From positions 9,256,985 to 9,320,984 of the forward strand of contig CM041196.1 in NCBI GenBank assembly GCA_023078555.1: a stretch of DNA of 64,000 nt, read 5' to 3'. Position 1 is the stretch's first letter; the number at the start of each line of letters is the position of its first letter. Below, piece after piece: positions 34,801-43,985 of this stretch. Origin of the DNA: Ulva prolifera. Taxonomy: Eukaryota; Chlorophyta; Ulvophyceae; Ulvales; Ulvaceae. Below the pieces are notes generated by a model. The model searched no databases, was not told where the DNA came from, and worked only from the letters and a program-made list of their open reading frames with translations. Made by a program: the position numbers and the translations under genes.

Positions 34801-37800
34801 GTGTGTCTGTCAATGTGGGGCTCACAGTCATAGCTTGCAGTCATCCATACATTTATGCCACATTGGTATGTGTGTGGAATTGTGACCGATTGGCTCGTGT
34901 CCTCACATTTATGTCAACATGATTGCAGGCAACCGAAAGATTTTACCGCCCGGCATAGCCAGCAAGCGAGGCACCTCCGCCTGGAACTTTATAGCTCCTG
35001 CCAGATCAGTCTCGCAAAGAGTAGAGGAGCCAATCTGCGTACATGACGGTATCTGGCAGGTGTTGTCCCATCCGCCTGGCCAGGGCCAGCATGACACCGG
35101 TGTAGCCAGACTGAGTTCCTTAGATGCGACCTTTTTTTTCTGTGGGCTCTCCGGCATGGGTACAGTGATACACAGATCGTGAACACCTCTGGTGTATGCA
35201 GGCAACTCGGATTGACAGAGCAGGATCCTCACAGAACCCGGAGAGTAATGACCGTAGAGAGGAGCGACATCCGACATCCATGCTCATGGGACGTATTACC
35301 TGTCCAAGCACCACTGTCTTGTACAGCTGCTGCATGTGTGCATGTTGTATAGTGTAGAGCCTGAGGCCCGTTCAGCAATGCTGTGATTGGGCACGCTGGC
35401 CCGTTGGGTGAGGTGAAGGTCACTGTAACGAGAATGTATGTCTACAAGTATGTTTCACTGAAATATACTACATACTGCACATGAAATGGCAATTGATCAG
35501 CCTAGTGTCCTGTTTTGCGCACCAATCAATGGCGCACCAGCGTTCAGATCGCGCACCCACAGTGGTGCACCTGGAAGGTGAGCCACTAGGTGTGGCGGTG
35601 GCAATACTGTGGGGGTGCGCATTGCAGGGGTGAGCGACTGGCATAACAGACCTTGCGGTGCAAATTCAGAGCTGCAACTTTCACTGAAGACAGAGGAACG
35701 TCGTACGAACTGTTTTTAGTCGGGCGACGACGCGTGTGCCCTGTGACACGGCAATATACCACAACGTGGGGTACCCACGTCCTCCGCAGCGCAACACCGA
35801 AAGACGAAAACGAGGCTGCATGATCGCACATACGCAGCCTGGAGTAATACTAGTTGCAGAAACACGGGCACAACTCGCTATGCGTTACCATGCATCGGTC
35901 GCGACTACTGGCAGTGGATGCAACAGGACCCGGCAACCAGCGCTGCCTGGACATGAGGACTCATAATAGCAAGAATACACGCAGATGATCACATTGTATT
36001 CTCCTGTGCTCCGCTGACGATGCGCCCGGAGTTCACAAAGGCTATCGTCTCCGAATCCATGACGTTCACCCAACAGGGACCCTGCTACAAGTGCGACTAC
36101 GATCACAAGAAAGATTGGTCATAGACCCTCCCAATGGAAATTTATTTACGAATTGCCGTCGCAGCTCGCGACGGACGCAGGACCAACGTCCCACCGTGCA
36201 TGTCCGCGCTGAGACAGGAAGCCAATAGCACGCACATTCAGCGACTTGCCGGATGCTATCGGAGCCAAGCCTGTCAATAATGCAACACAAACTCATATAG
36301 TCGTCCAAGAAGCCGTTTGTTGACGCAACGCGCTGTAAACAACATGGAACAAAGGCTCGCGGTAAGGAGCACTATCAAACACCAGAGATAACTGTCAGCC
36401 AGAACACGCGCGCATGGAACGGCTCGTCGCATCTGAGCATCGGTGAGGAATTTTTACATAACTCGGGCTACTCAGAGCGGAGCTCCGTGGCCACCGTGGG
36501 ACAAACTACAGATGTTTCGTCGTGATGCCTCACATGCATACGCACCCAGAACGTTGCCGAAACATGCCCGTTCTGCACCACAGCGACATCTATGAATTCA
36601 GCAGGAACTACACTACCTGCGAGGCCGATCCGCGCTCCATTTGGGGCTCGTTTCTTCAAATTCACATGTCCTCAGCCCTTTGCTCACCCTGGTTGCTCAC
36701 CCCTTGGTGAGCCAACTTGCTGTAGCTCCTGTGGTGCCATCGCCGTAAGCAGTCCTGGTTCCGATTCTGGACAGCTGCATGTATAGGTGATGTGTCAGTG
36801 GCGTGCGCTTGTCACGTGCACTAGGATGCTGTTGCCTAATGTGTTCGTTGTGCAGTAGCAAAACGTCCGCATCAGATGGGTCAGGCGCGGTGCACGAGAA
36901 TGGTTGGTGGGCCACCAGCCATTCGGGCATGCGTGCACGTCACTATTTTCACGCGCCTCGGAATGGTTGGTGGCCCACCAACCATTCGGGCAGGCATGCA
37001 CGTCAGTATTCACGCGCCTCGGAATGGTTGGTGGCCCACCAACCATTCGGGCATGCATGCACGTCAGTATTCACGCGCCTCGGAATGGTTGGTGGCTCAC
37101 CAACCATTCGGGCATGCCTGCATCTCACTATCCACGGGCCCCGAATGGTTGGTGGCCCACCAGCCATTCGGGCATGCATGCATGTCACTATTAACGCGCC
37201 TCGGAATGGTTGGTGGGCCACCAACCATTCGGGCATTCAGGCATCTCACTATCCACGGGCCCCGAATGGTCGGTGGGCCACCAGCCATTCGGGCATGCAT
37301 GCACGTCACTATTAACGCGCCTCGGAATGGTTGGTGGCCCACCAACCATTCGGGCATTCAGGCATCTCACTATCCACGGGCCCCGAATGGTCGGTGGGCC
37401 ACCAGCCATTCGGGCATGCATGCATGTCACTATTAACGCGCCTCGGAATGGTTGGTGGCCCACCAACCATTCGGGCATTCAGGCATCTCACTATCCACGG
37501 GCCCCGAATGGTCGGTGGGCCACCAGCCATTCGGGCATGCATGCCTGTCACTATTAACGCGCCTCGGAATGGTTGGTGGGCCACCAACCATTCCGAGCAG
37601 TCCTGCATGTACGTCACGATCCGGGAGCAAGAAGCACGCGCCTGTTCTTCCTCCACGTCCTTCACTGCCGCGGTCACTCTCGGGTCCTTGCGGTCTCGCT
37701 CGCTCTGCCGCATCTTCTTGTTGTGATCAAATGCTCGTCGAGGGAAACCCCTGCAGGAACAGGATGATCACGACTGTGCGTGTGTGCTTACACGAACACA

Positions 37801-38794
37801 GGATGGTCACCGATTACGGCCGAACATGTGCATCCTGACACAGTCGTGATGCACAGTCGTGATGTCGCATGCTCAAGAGGACACGCACTTGTACTTCACG
37901 TCCCTCAACATGGCTTTCTGGCCCCGAAATGCTGCTGCTATGTTCCTCGCAGCCGTGTACGCCGTCCCCTCTTTGCCCGCCTGCAGAAGTCAATCAAGTC
38001 TGGTCGTCATCGATGTACTGTGGTGGCCATTGCCTCCCGCGGAGCACAGTCCGTGGCGACCACTTCCAGCAAGAAAACAACAACTCGGTCATTCACACTA
38101 CACGCTCAGCCATACAACACAACACGAAACCATCCCAATCCACCGTAATCTTCACACTACCGTATGGCAACCGCCCCAGCAAGTCAGGCCGGCGATAGAG
38201 TCAAGTTGTTAGCAGGCATAGCACAAGCGTACCCCCGCTGCTGCCGCTGCGATCGCACCAACGTGCTATACTTCCTTCATACATCCGCAGCTTTGGGTCG
38301 CCGGTGTCCTTCAGCAGCGCCTGCATCAGCGGAGACGCCTTGTCCTCGTCCCTCATCTGGCCCACGATCGCCGACAGCTTGTCAGTCCACATCAGAACTC
38401 CCGACTGTAGTACCTCCCACACGTGATCGCTGTCGCACGTCGCAGCGGTAGCAGTGGAGCCCGCTGTGCGTGCCGACGCCCCTGGAGCGGAGCCTCGATT
38501 CTTCCGCAGGTTGATGGGCTGGACCAACACCGGGGGCTCGATGCCGCCAGCGATCTTCCCCTTCTGGAAGTAGAATGAAATACATCTCTTCAGGGACTCC
38601 ACGCTGTCGAGGTCCAAGGTGGCGTCCTCGTCGTTGGCCGACGACAGTGTCATGCCGTCCGACCCCCCTCCCCTTCGCCAGATACTCCTCGCTAGCACGT
38701 CCAGCATCCCATTCGCAGAGTCGTCATCCGCAGTGTCTTTGTCGACGACGATCGCGGCCTCTCGCTTGAACTGAAATTGAAGGCTGTCCGACAT
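31880..38794 (-). CDS. Unknown CACTA-encoded protein A, multi-exon, C-terminal coiled coil
   Basis: I do not recognise this protein. Exon 1 starts at ATG 38,794 (MSDSLQFQFKREAAIVVDKD, then an acidic stretch and LLKDTGDPKLRMYEG). Further exons supported by sense and splice signals: 37,980-37,889 (AGKEGTAYTAARNIAAAF); 37,750 to about 37,615 (GFPRRAFDHNKKMRQSERDR, then VKDVEEEQAR); 36,670-36,546 (LKKRAPNGARIGLAGSVVP); about 36,308-36,150 (DDYMSLCCIIDRLGSDSIRQ); 36,081 to about 36,000 (GPCWVNVMDSETIAFVNSGR); 35,110-35,043 (SGYTGVMLALARRMGQHLPD); about 32,940-32,430 (acidic DVPDSDDVELEVLTH); 32,253-32,008 (KRQAEAEEESLRHALKVLEE coiled coil); 31,955-31,880 (QEEVRELMQTLIEMLS, stop). Four of these junctions were checked and are in frame. 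The palindrome array at 36.9-37.6 kb falls in an intron. It could be the TnpA-like DNA-binding partner of the transposase. The exon list is incomplete and two genes rather than one remain possible. Confidence 0.6.
33000..34900. other. Long intronic or intergenic stretch of gene A
   Basis: No exon could be recognised here. The stretch, and 35,500-35,640, contain recurring GGTGAGC and GGTGCGC / GCGCACC words in both orientations (for example 33,001, 33,350, 35,517-35,625, 36,690-36,712), which may be further binding sites. Confidence 0.35.
36898..37593. repeat. Array of 12 palindromes, 60-61-bp spacing (cluster 1)
   Basis: Twelve copies of a 27-bp palindrome, GAATGGTTGGTGGCCCACCA followed by ACCATTC, start at 36898, 36961, 37022, 37083, 37143, 37204, 37264, 37325, 37385, 37446, 37506 and 37567. 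In the later part two versions alternate: TCGGAATGGTTGG next to ACGCGCC, and CCCGAATGGTCGG next to CCACGGGC, giving a 121-bp higher-order unit. Spacers carry GGGCATGCATGCACGTCACTA. Every copy can form a cruciform. The array lies in an apparent intron of gene A. Confidence 0.95.
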
Positions 38795-39130
38795 CGCGAC
38801 GCGTACACAACAGAGAGGACCGGAACCAAACAGACACTTAGCAGCCAATACGTTTACAGTAACTTCAACTTCTTTGGAACTTGGCGAAGCCTATCCGTCG
38901 ATGCTGGTATCCAACCTTTTGAAAACACAGTGCCGTGTTGGTGCCCGGCCATTGGCCACAGGGACACTCCCTCGATCGTTACATCCTCACGCATGATTAT
39001 CCCCCGCCACTCAACTCGTCCCCGAGTACGCTTGCACTGCGCCTGAACCTCGTTCATACCACGCCGCTCGCTTGCCGCGACGTCTTTCCATTCATCCAGG
39101 CAGAGTTTATCGACGTTTAATGTGCAGATA
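38795..39130. promoter_or_regulatory. Divergent promoter region between gene A and the transposase
   Basis: 336 bp separate the ATG of gene A (minus) from the ATG of the transposase (plus). Both genes must be driven from here unless 5' leaders are spliced. No TATA box is obvious. Shared control would couple the two products. Confidence 0.6.
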
Positions 39131-41326
39131 ATGGCTCCGCGTAGGCCTCGCACCGCCAAGCGTACTGTAGACGACGACCTTGCAACCGTTGGCATTCTGC
39201 GCCTTGATCCTCCTCTTCGTGAAGGGGACCGAAAGTTACTATACAAGTGCACTAAATGTAGTAAACCGTTTGACAGGCTTCTAACCGCCCAGAACCACCC
39301 CCGCGCCTGCCCCGCGGGGCGCGCTCAGACTCGTGACGATGGCACTGGCGATGACACAGGCAGCCAGCAAGTGGCGGGCAACCAGCCTCCGGGCGATGTC
39401 GACCTCGGTCGAGTCGACGAGGTCCTCATCGAGGTGTGCCTGTCCCTGAACACCTCGTCTGATCTCCGAGTGCTGACTATCTGGTGATCGTGATTGGTGT
39501 CATGTGGCCAGGTCCCTGAGGGCTCCGACGTATCCGAAGAAGACTACGGAGACGACGATGCGGACAGCCTTTACGACGACGCCAGCAGTGTCCTCTCCAG
39601 CCTGTCAGGAGATGACTGGGACACAGACTCTACCGAGGTTTGTCCTTTCGGTGTCTCCCGACGCAGCAAGATTATCCGACTTGCTCTTATGCTGGGCACC
39701 CACCCCCTGCTCCCTCTCGGCGTCAATGGCTAGTGACTATGTGCAGAGCGATGCCCTCGACGGCCGCGAGGGTCCACAGGTCGCAGCCGAGGCTGCAGCC
39801 GTGAAGGGGACTGCCGCATGGTGGCGTCAGAGACGGATGGATCCGGTCTCCGACACCTGCCGTCTCACAGTGTTGACTGTATCAATGTGGATCGCCAGCC
39901 TGAAAAGCATGTTCCGGATGAGTGATGTTGTGGTGGACATGTGGTGTCGTTTTGTGCATTATCTACTCTTACCAGATGGGAATATGTTCCCCCCATCCTT
40001 CCACCTGGTCAAGGCTGTCCTGGCTGTACCAGATGTCTCTTCGGTGACCCGGCACGTGTGCCCACAGTGCTGGACTCTCTTCCCAGGTATAAAGCCGTGT
40101 GATCATACCCACCACTTGGACGACGTCTGCAACACCCCAGGGTGCACCCAGAAGCGTTTCGAGGTGGACCTGGCAGGCAAGGGTGCACCTTGCCGGAGTG
40201 TCTTCTACTTTGGGGAGGCCGCATCGCTGAAAGACCTGATTCTGCAACCCGGCGTCCTTGCCGCGGTTCGTGCTCATCGAGTGCACGCCCTACAGGATCC
40301 CGCCGGTTTCTGGAAGTCCCCTGCCGGACGTGCCCTGAATGCCGCATGCGGGGGGATTTTCGACAAGGCTGACCCGGACGAGATTGCACTGCTTTTCAGC
40401 TTGGGTGCGCTCGCCTTGAGTTCGACCTATCCTGCGTCATCATCACTCAGTAGCCAGGCCATTGATATCGTCTGGGTCCAGTGGGGCCTGCAGTAGCCTC
40501 TCCCGGACACTGAGCCCGCTTGCAGGGGGTGACGGCGCCCAACTGTACGTGAACAAGCAACACGGGACCACAATCTGGGGCATCCGCCTGCTGGACCTCC
40601 CCCCTCATCTGTCTCATTGCAATGATGCTGGATCCCCCTGGGGGTTGGTCGAGGGCCCAACTGAACCCACGAACATGGACAGCATCCTTGCACAGGTACT
40701 CGAGTTCTTCAAGAAGCATGACCCAGGTACGTGTCAGTCTGGCGAGTGTGTACCCAACGCACACTCATGTCCGGCCAGTGCTTGATGTGGCTGTGTTTGA
40801 CTATGAACCCCCTACGATGCAGCCAGGAAGGGGGAGGACGGGATCGAAGCTTTCAAAGTCGAGATGCCCGACGGAACAGTTCTGCGCATCTGGCCTGTGC
40901 TCTGCTGTGTGGAGGGCGACATTCCATGGATGCAGAAGTTGACCAACAGCATCGGGCACGGCGGCAAGAGGGCGTGCTACCGTTGCGCCCAGAACGGCGT
41001 CTGGGTGTTCGCAGCCAACACAGTACGGTATGTTGGCTCCAGTTGCCGTGCCGTCGCCATGCTGCCTCTGACCACCACTGCTTACCCCTGGCATCCCGGC
41101 CAAGCCCGCCTCCGCCACCCCCTCCGACATGGCTTGGGGGCTCCCTACTGTCCTTATCAGACATCCGCCGTGCAGCTGGCTTGGGTTCCACGGCCCGGTC
41201 ATCCAGCCTCAGCCGGTTCACGCTGCGGGGCCTGATCAAGGAAAGCCCCTCACAGCGGCGCAAGAGGCCGACATTGCCGCGGGGGCGGTGCCAAGGATGG
41301 TGCCCGGCAGTGTGGAACCAGACCCC

Positions 41327-41365
<39 letters not shown>

Positions 41366-43520
41366 CCACGAAGTGGTCCGAGGTTACCACCATCGACCCG
41401 GCGACTCTGGCAAAGGACTGCCGGCTGAAGTACTCTGCTTCAGAGATGTGCGCTCGCGGCCACACAGCAGACCAGTTGACTGATCAGGTGCGGGTACCCT
41501 TGTATTTGAATCTTTCCTCTGTCATGCGGCCCATGTGCCTGCATGCATGGTCGATGTTCTGCCGATACGCCCACCAGGAGGCTTGCATGCAGACCACCAG
41601 CCCCACGTTGGACCGCTACACTGCCAAAGACACCCTGCTGGAACGGCAGAAACTTGCGAAGAAGGAGCACATCCGCCTGGGGGTTAAAGGGTCATCCCTG
41701 TTCAGCACCCTCTCATACTTCAAGTGCGCACCCCTACCACAGGACAGCTGCAGTACCGTCATCTGCACCCATGCATACACCGTGAAGGAGGTTGTTTCTG
41801 CATTCCATGCCACTTCTTCCGCTACGGTGTCGCGCACGTGTTCCTCCTTGGCCTCCTCATGGACTTCTGGAATCAGTGGCTGCCGAGTTCGAAGAGGCGT
41901 AAGAAAGCCCGCCCTGCAGGCCCCAGGCGGTTGTATCAGCTGCCTAAAGAGGTGGTGGCCCAGATTGCTGCCCGCGCGCCCCACATCATGCACACTTATC
42001 TGTTCAAGAAAGTGTACACCGACATCACCAAGTGCGGTTCCGCGGCCCCCCACAATACGGCAGCGGTTTTAGGTTACTGCTGGCAGCTGTCCCATGCACA
42101 CGTGTCGTGAACCTTACAGCTTGTGGAGGCCAGCAGGTGGCTCGCTTCAAGTTTGCACTGCTGCAGGCACCGGTCTCGGTGGCTCATGGAGGACTGGCTT
42201 GCGTTCACAGAGACGTTCTCCTTGTACTTGCTGCACGACCTCCATTGGGAGCCCGACCAGGAGGATGTTCGGCTGGTGTTCGAGGAGATGTGGACGCACC
42301 TCCGGGCAGGCACCCTGTATTTCCTGCGGTACGAGGAGCTCCAGCATACCGCACCCCGGATCAAAGCAGCTCAAGACGCGTTGATGAAGTACGGCGCGAT
42401 GGCAGAAGATCTCTTTGGGGGGGAGGTGATCTGCACCTTCAAGCTTCATATTGCAGCCTGGCACCTACCGGACCAGGTGAGATGCTGTGGGCCTGCGTTC
42501 TTCTGTCTAGAGTTCTGGATCGAACGCATGGTGCAGCTACTGAAACGGCTGATCAAGTATCGTTCCACCAAATCACCAGAGAAAATGTATGTCAACGATG
42601 AGCTGCTGCGGCGCACATGCATGAGGCTGCTTCACAGCAGCGAGACGGCAGAGGCGGCCATGCGCACGTTGCAAGAGGCCGTGGCCTCAGAGAAACGCCG
42701 TCGGTCAAAACGGCGCAAGGTCCGGGCCGCTGTGCACATGGGCGACACCGACTCTGATGACGGTGATGACGACAGGGTGTTTGGGGCGGGTAAGGACCTC
42801 GACGCCGAAGAGAAGAAAGAAGTGATGCCGCTGGGGTACACTGGGGTCGGTGAGTTGTCCGGGCTGCCTTACCTGCTCTACCACCAGGACGCCCTGCAGG
42901 AGGCAGGGTGGCCGACCCAGCGGGTCCTGGGTGCGGGCTACGGCAGGAGAGAGGCCATCATGCGGGCGCTTGGGCTGCCGGTTGCTGGGGAGGTTGTTGC
43001 TGAGCGGCAGCTCTGTGAGGTGCACCTGCGAAAATTCCTGCGAGGGCGGGCTTTGGTAGGGGATGTCCTGACCTGTGCGCAGCACACTGGTCAGGGTAAG
43101 AAAGACAATCGATGGTGCCTGCTGAAGTACCATGTAGTAGAAGAGGGTACGAATAGGGGCCAGGATCGGTACTATGTCGGCGACTTGCAATACATAGTCC
43201 GTGCCAGGCTCAGCACGGCAGACGGGTCGCATATCTGTAGAACCTGCACTGTAGAGGCCAGCGTACTGTACCTCGGTGTGACAGACGTGTACGAGTGTAG
43301 TACACCCTATACACCCGGATGCAGGGAGGCGGATGAGGAGCTGAACCGCGCTCCCGAGTTTTACAGGGTTGATGGCGTGCATCACCGTTCCTCGGCTTAC
43401 ACTGGCCGGTATGTTGTGAACATTGATGCTATGGCCGGGCAGCTGGTTCCGGTGAAACGGACGGCAGGCGGTGTTCAGTACTGGCAGACAGCGAATAAGG
43501 CCTCCGGGCGTACTGTGTAA
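39131..43520 (+). CDS. CACTA TNP2-type DDE transposase
   Basis: Multi-exon gene. Exon 1 (39131-39433, MAPRRPRTAKRTVDDDLATV) has a C2HC zinc-finger-like CTKCSKPFDR...HPRAC. Exon 2 (39512-39637) is acidic (VPEGSDVSEEDYGDDDADSL). Exon 3 (39747-40404) holds WCRFVHYLLLPDGNMFPPS and the VCPQCW...CDHTHH...CNTPGC zinc motif. Exon 4 (40526-40726) has GDGAQLYVNKQHGTTIWGIR, whose DG is the expected first acidic residue. Exon 5 (40823 to about 41027) has VEGDIPWMQKL and SIGHGGKRACYRC, the second. Later exons carry SEVTTIDPATLAKD, LGVKGSSLFSTLSYF, GVAHVFLLGLLMDFW and KLHIAAWHLPDQ...LEFWIERM, a DUF4218-like region with the likely third acidic residue. A charged KRRRSKRRK signal follows, then stop at 43,520. 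Junctions 1-2, 2-3, 3-4 and 4-5 are in frame. It should cut and join the CACTA ends in the nucleus. Exons between 41,030 and 42,120 are less certain. Confidence 0.88.
41330..41362. repeat. 33-base poly-C tract in a transposase intron
   Basis: Uninterrupted C run on the coding strand, ending about 10 bp before the exon that opens WSEVTTIDPATL. It probably serves as an extreme polypyrimidine tract before the acceptor. True length may be misassembled. Confidence 0.9.
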
Positions 43521-43582
43521 GTAGGTCATCCCCCATATGGCGGCCACCATGCGGAATGCATGTGCCCAGTCAGCGCCACCGT

Positions 43583-43750
43583 GGAATGGTTGGTGCCCCA
43601 CCAACCATTCCGCAGGCGAGCAATGCATGTGCCCAGTCAGCGCCACCGTGGAATGGTTGGTGGCCCACCAACCACTCCGCATGCGAGCAATGCATGTGCC
43701 CAGTCAGCGCCACCGTGGAATGGTTGGTGGCCCACCAACCATTCCGCATG
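43583..43750. repeat. Three palindromes (cluster 2)
   Basis: GGAATGGTTGGTG...CACCAACCATTCC at 43583, 43650 and 43717, period 67 bp, with spacer CGAGCAATGCATGTGCCCAGTCAGCGCCACC. Same core palindrome as cluster 1 but a different spacer. It fills the gap between the transposase stop and the peptidase gene, so it could act as a terminator, insulator or promoter-proximal binding array. Confidence 0.93.
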
Positions 43751-43985
43751 CGAGCAATGCATGTGGCCAGCACTACTCAAGTGTCTACAGGATGCCCGCG
43801 TGCACAGCGTCGATGCTGTGACGTCCTGTGGAGTTGGCCAAGGCCAGCCTGGCTTCTCAAGGATACGCGCTTCTCACACGCGCTGTATCCATGTACCTCC
43901 TTTACAGTACACCACGCGTCTCGCTCCAGCTTGTGTAGTATTAGCTCCCATTGTCGTTCGAGCCCGTGGCCCGCGATTCATTCCG

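Noticed and set aside
36898-37593. CRISPR-like array (27-bp repeat every 60 bp)
   Set aside because: The repeats are palindromes with two alternating recurrent spacers, the region is a eukaryotic transposon intron, and there are no cas genes. Spacers are not unique.
36803-37726. Long overlapping frames on both strands with NGWW and HQPFG-type peptides
   Set aside because: They are translations of the palindrome array; both strands give the same peptide because the DNA is self-complementary.
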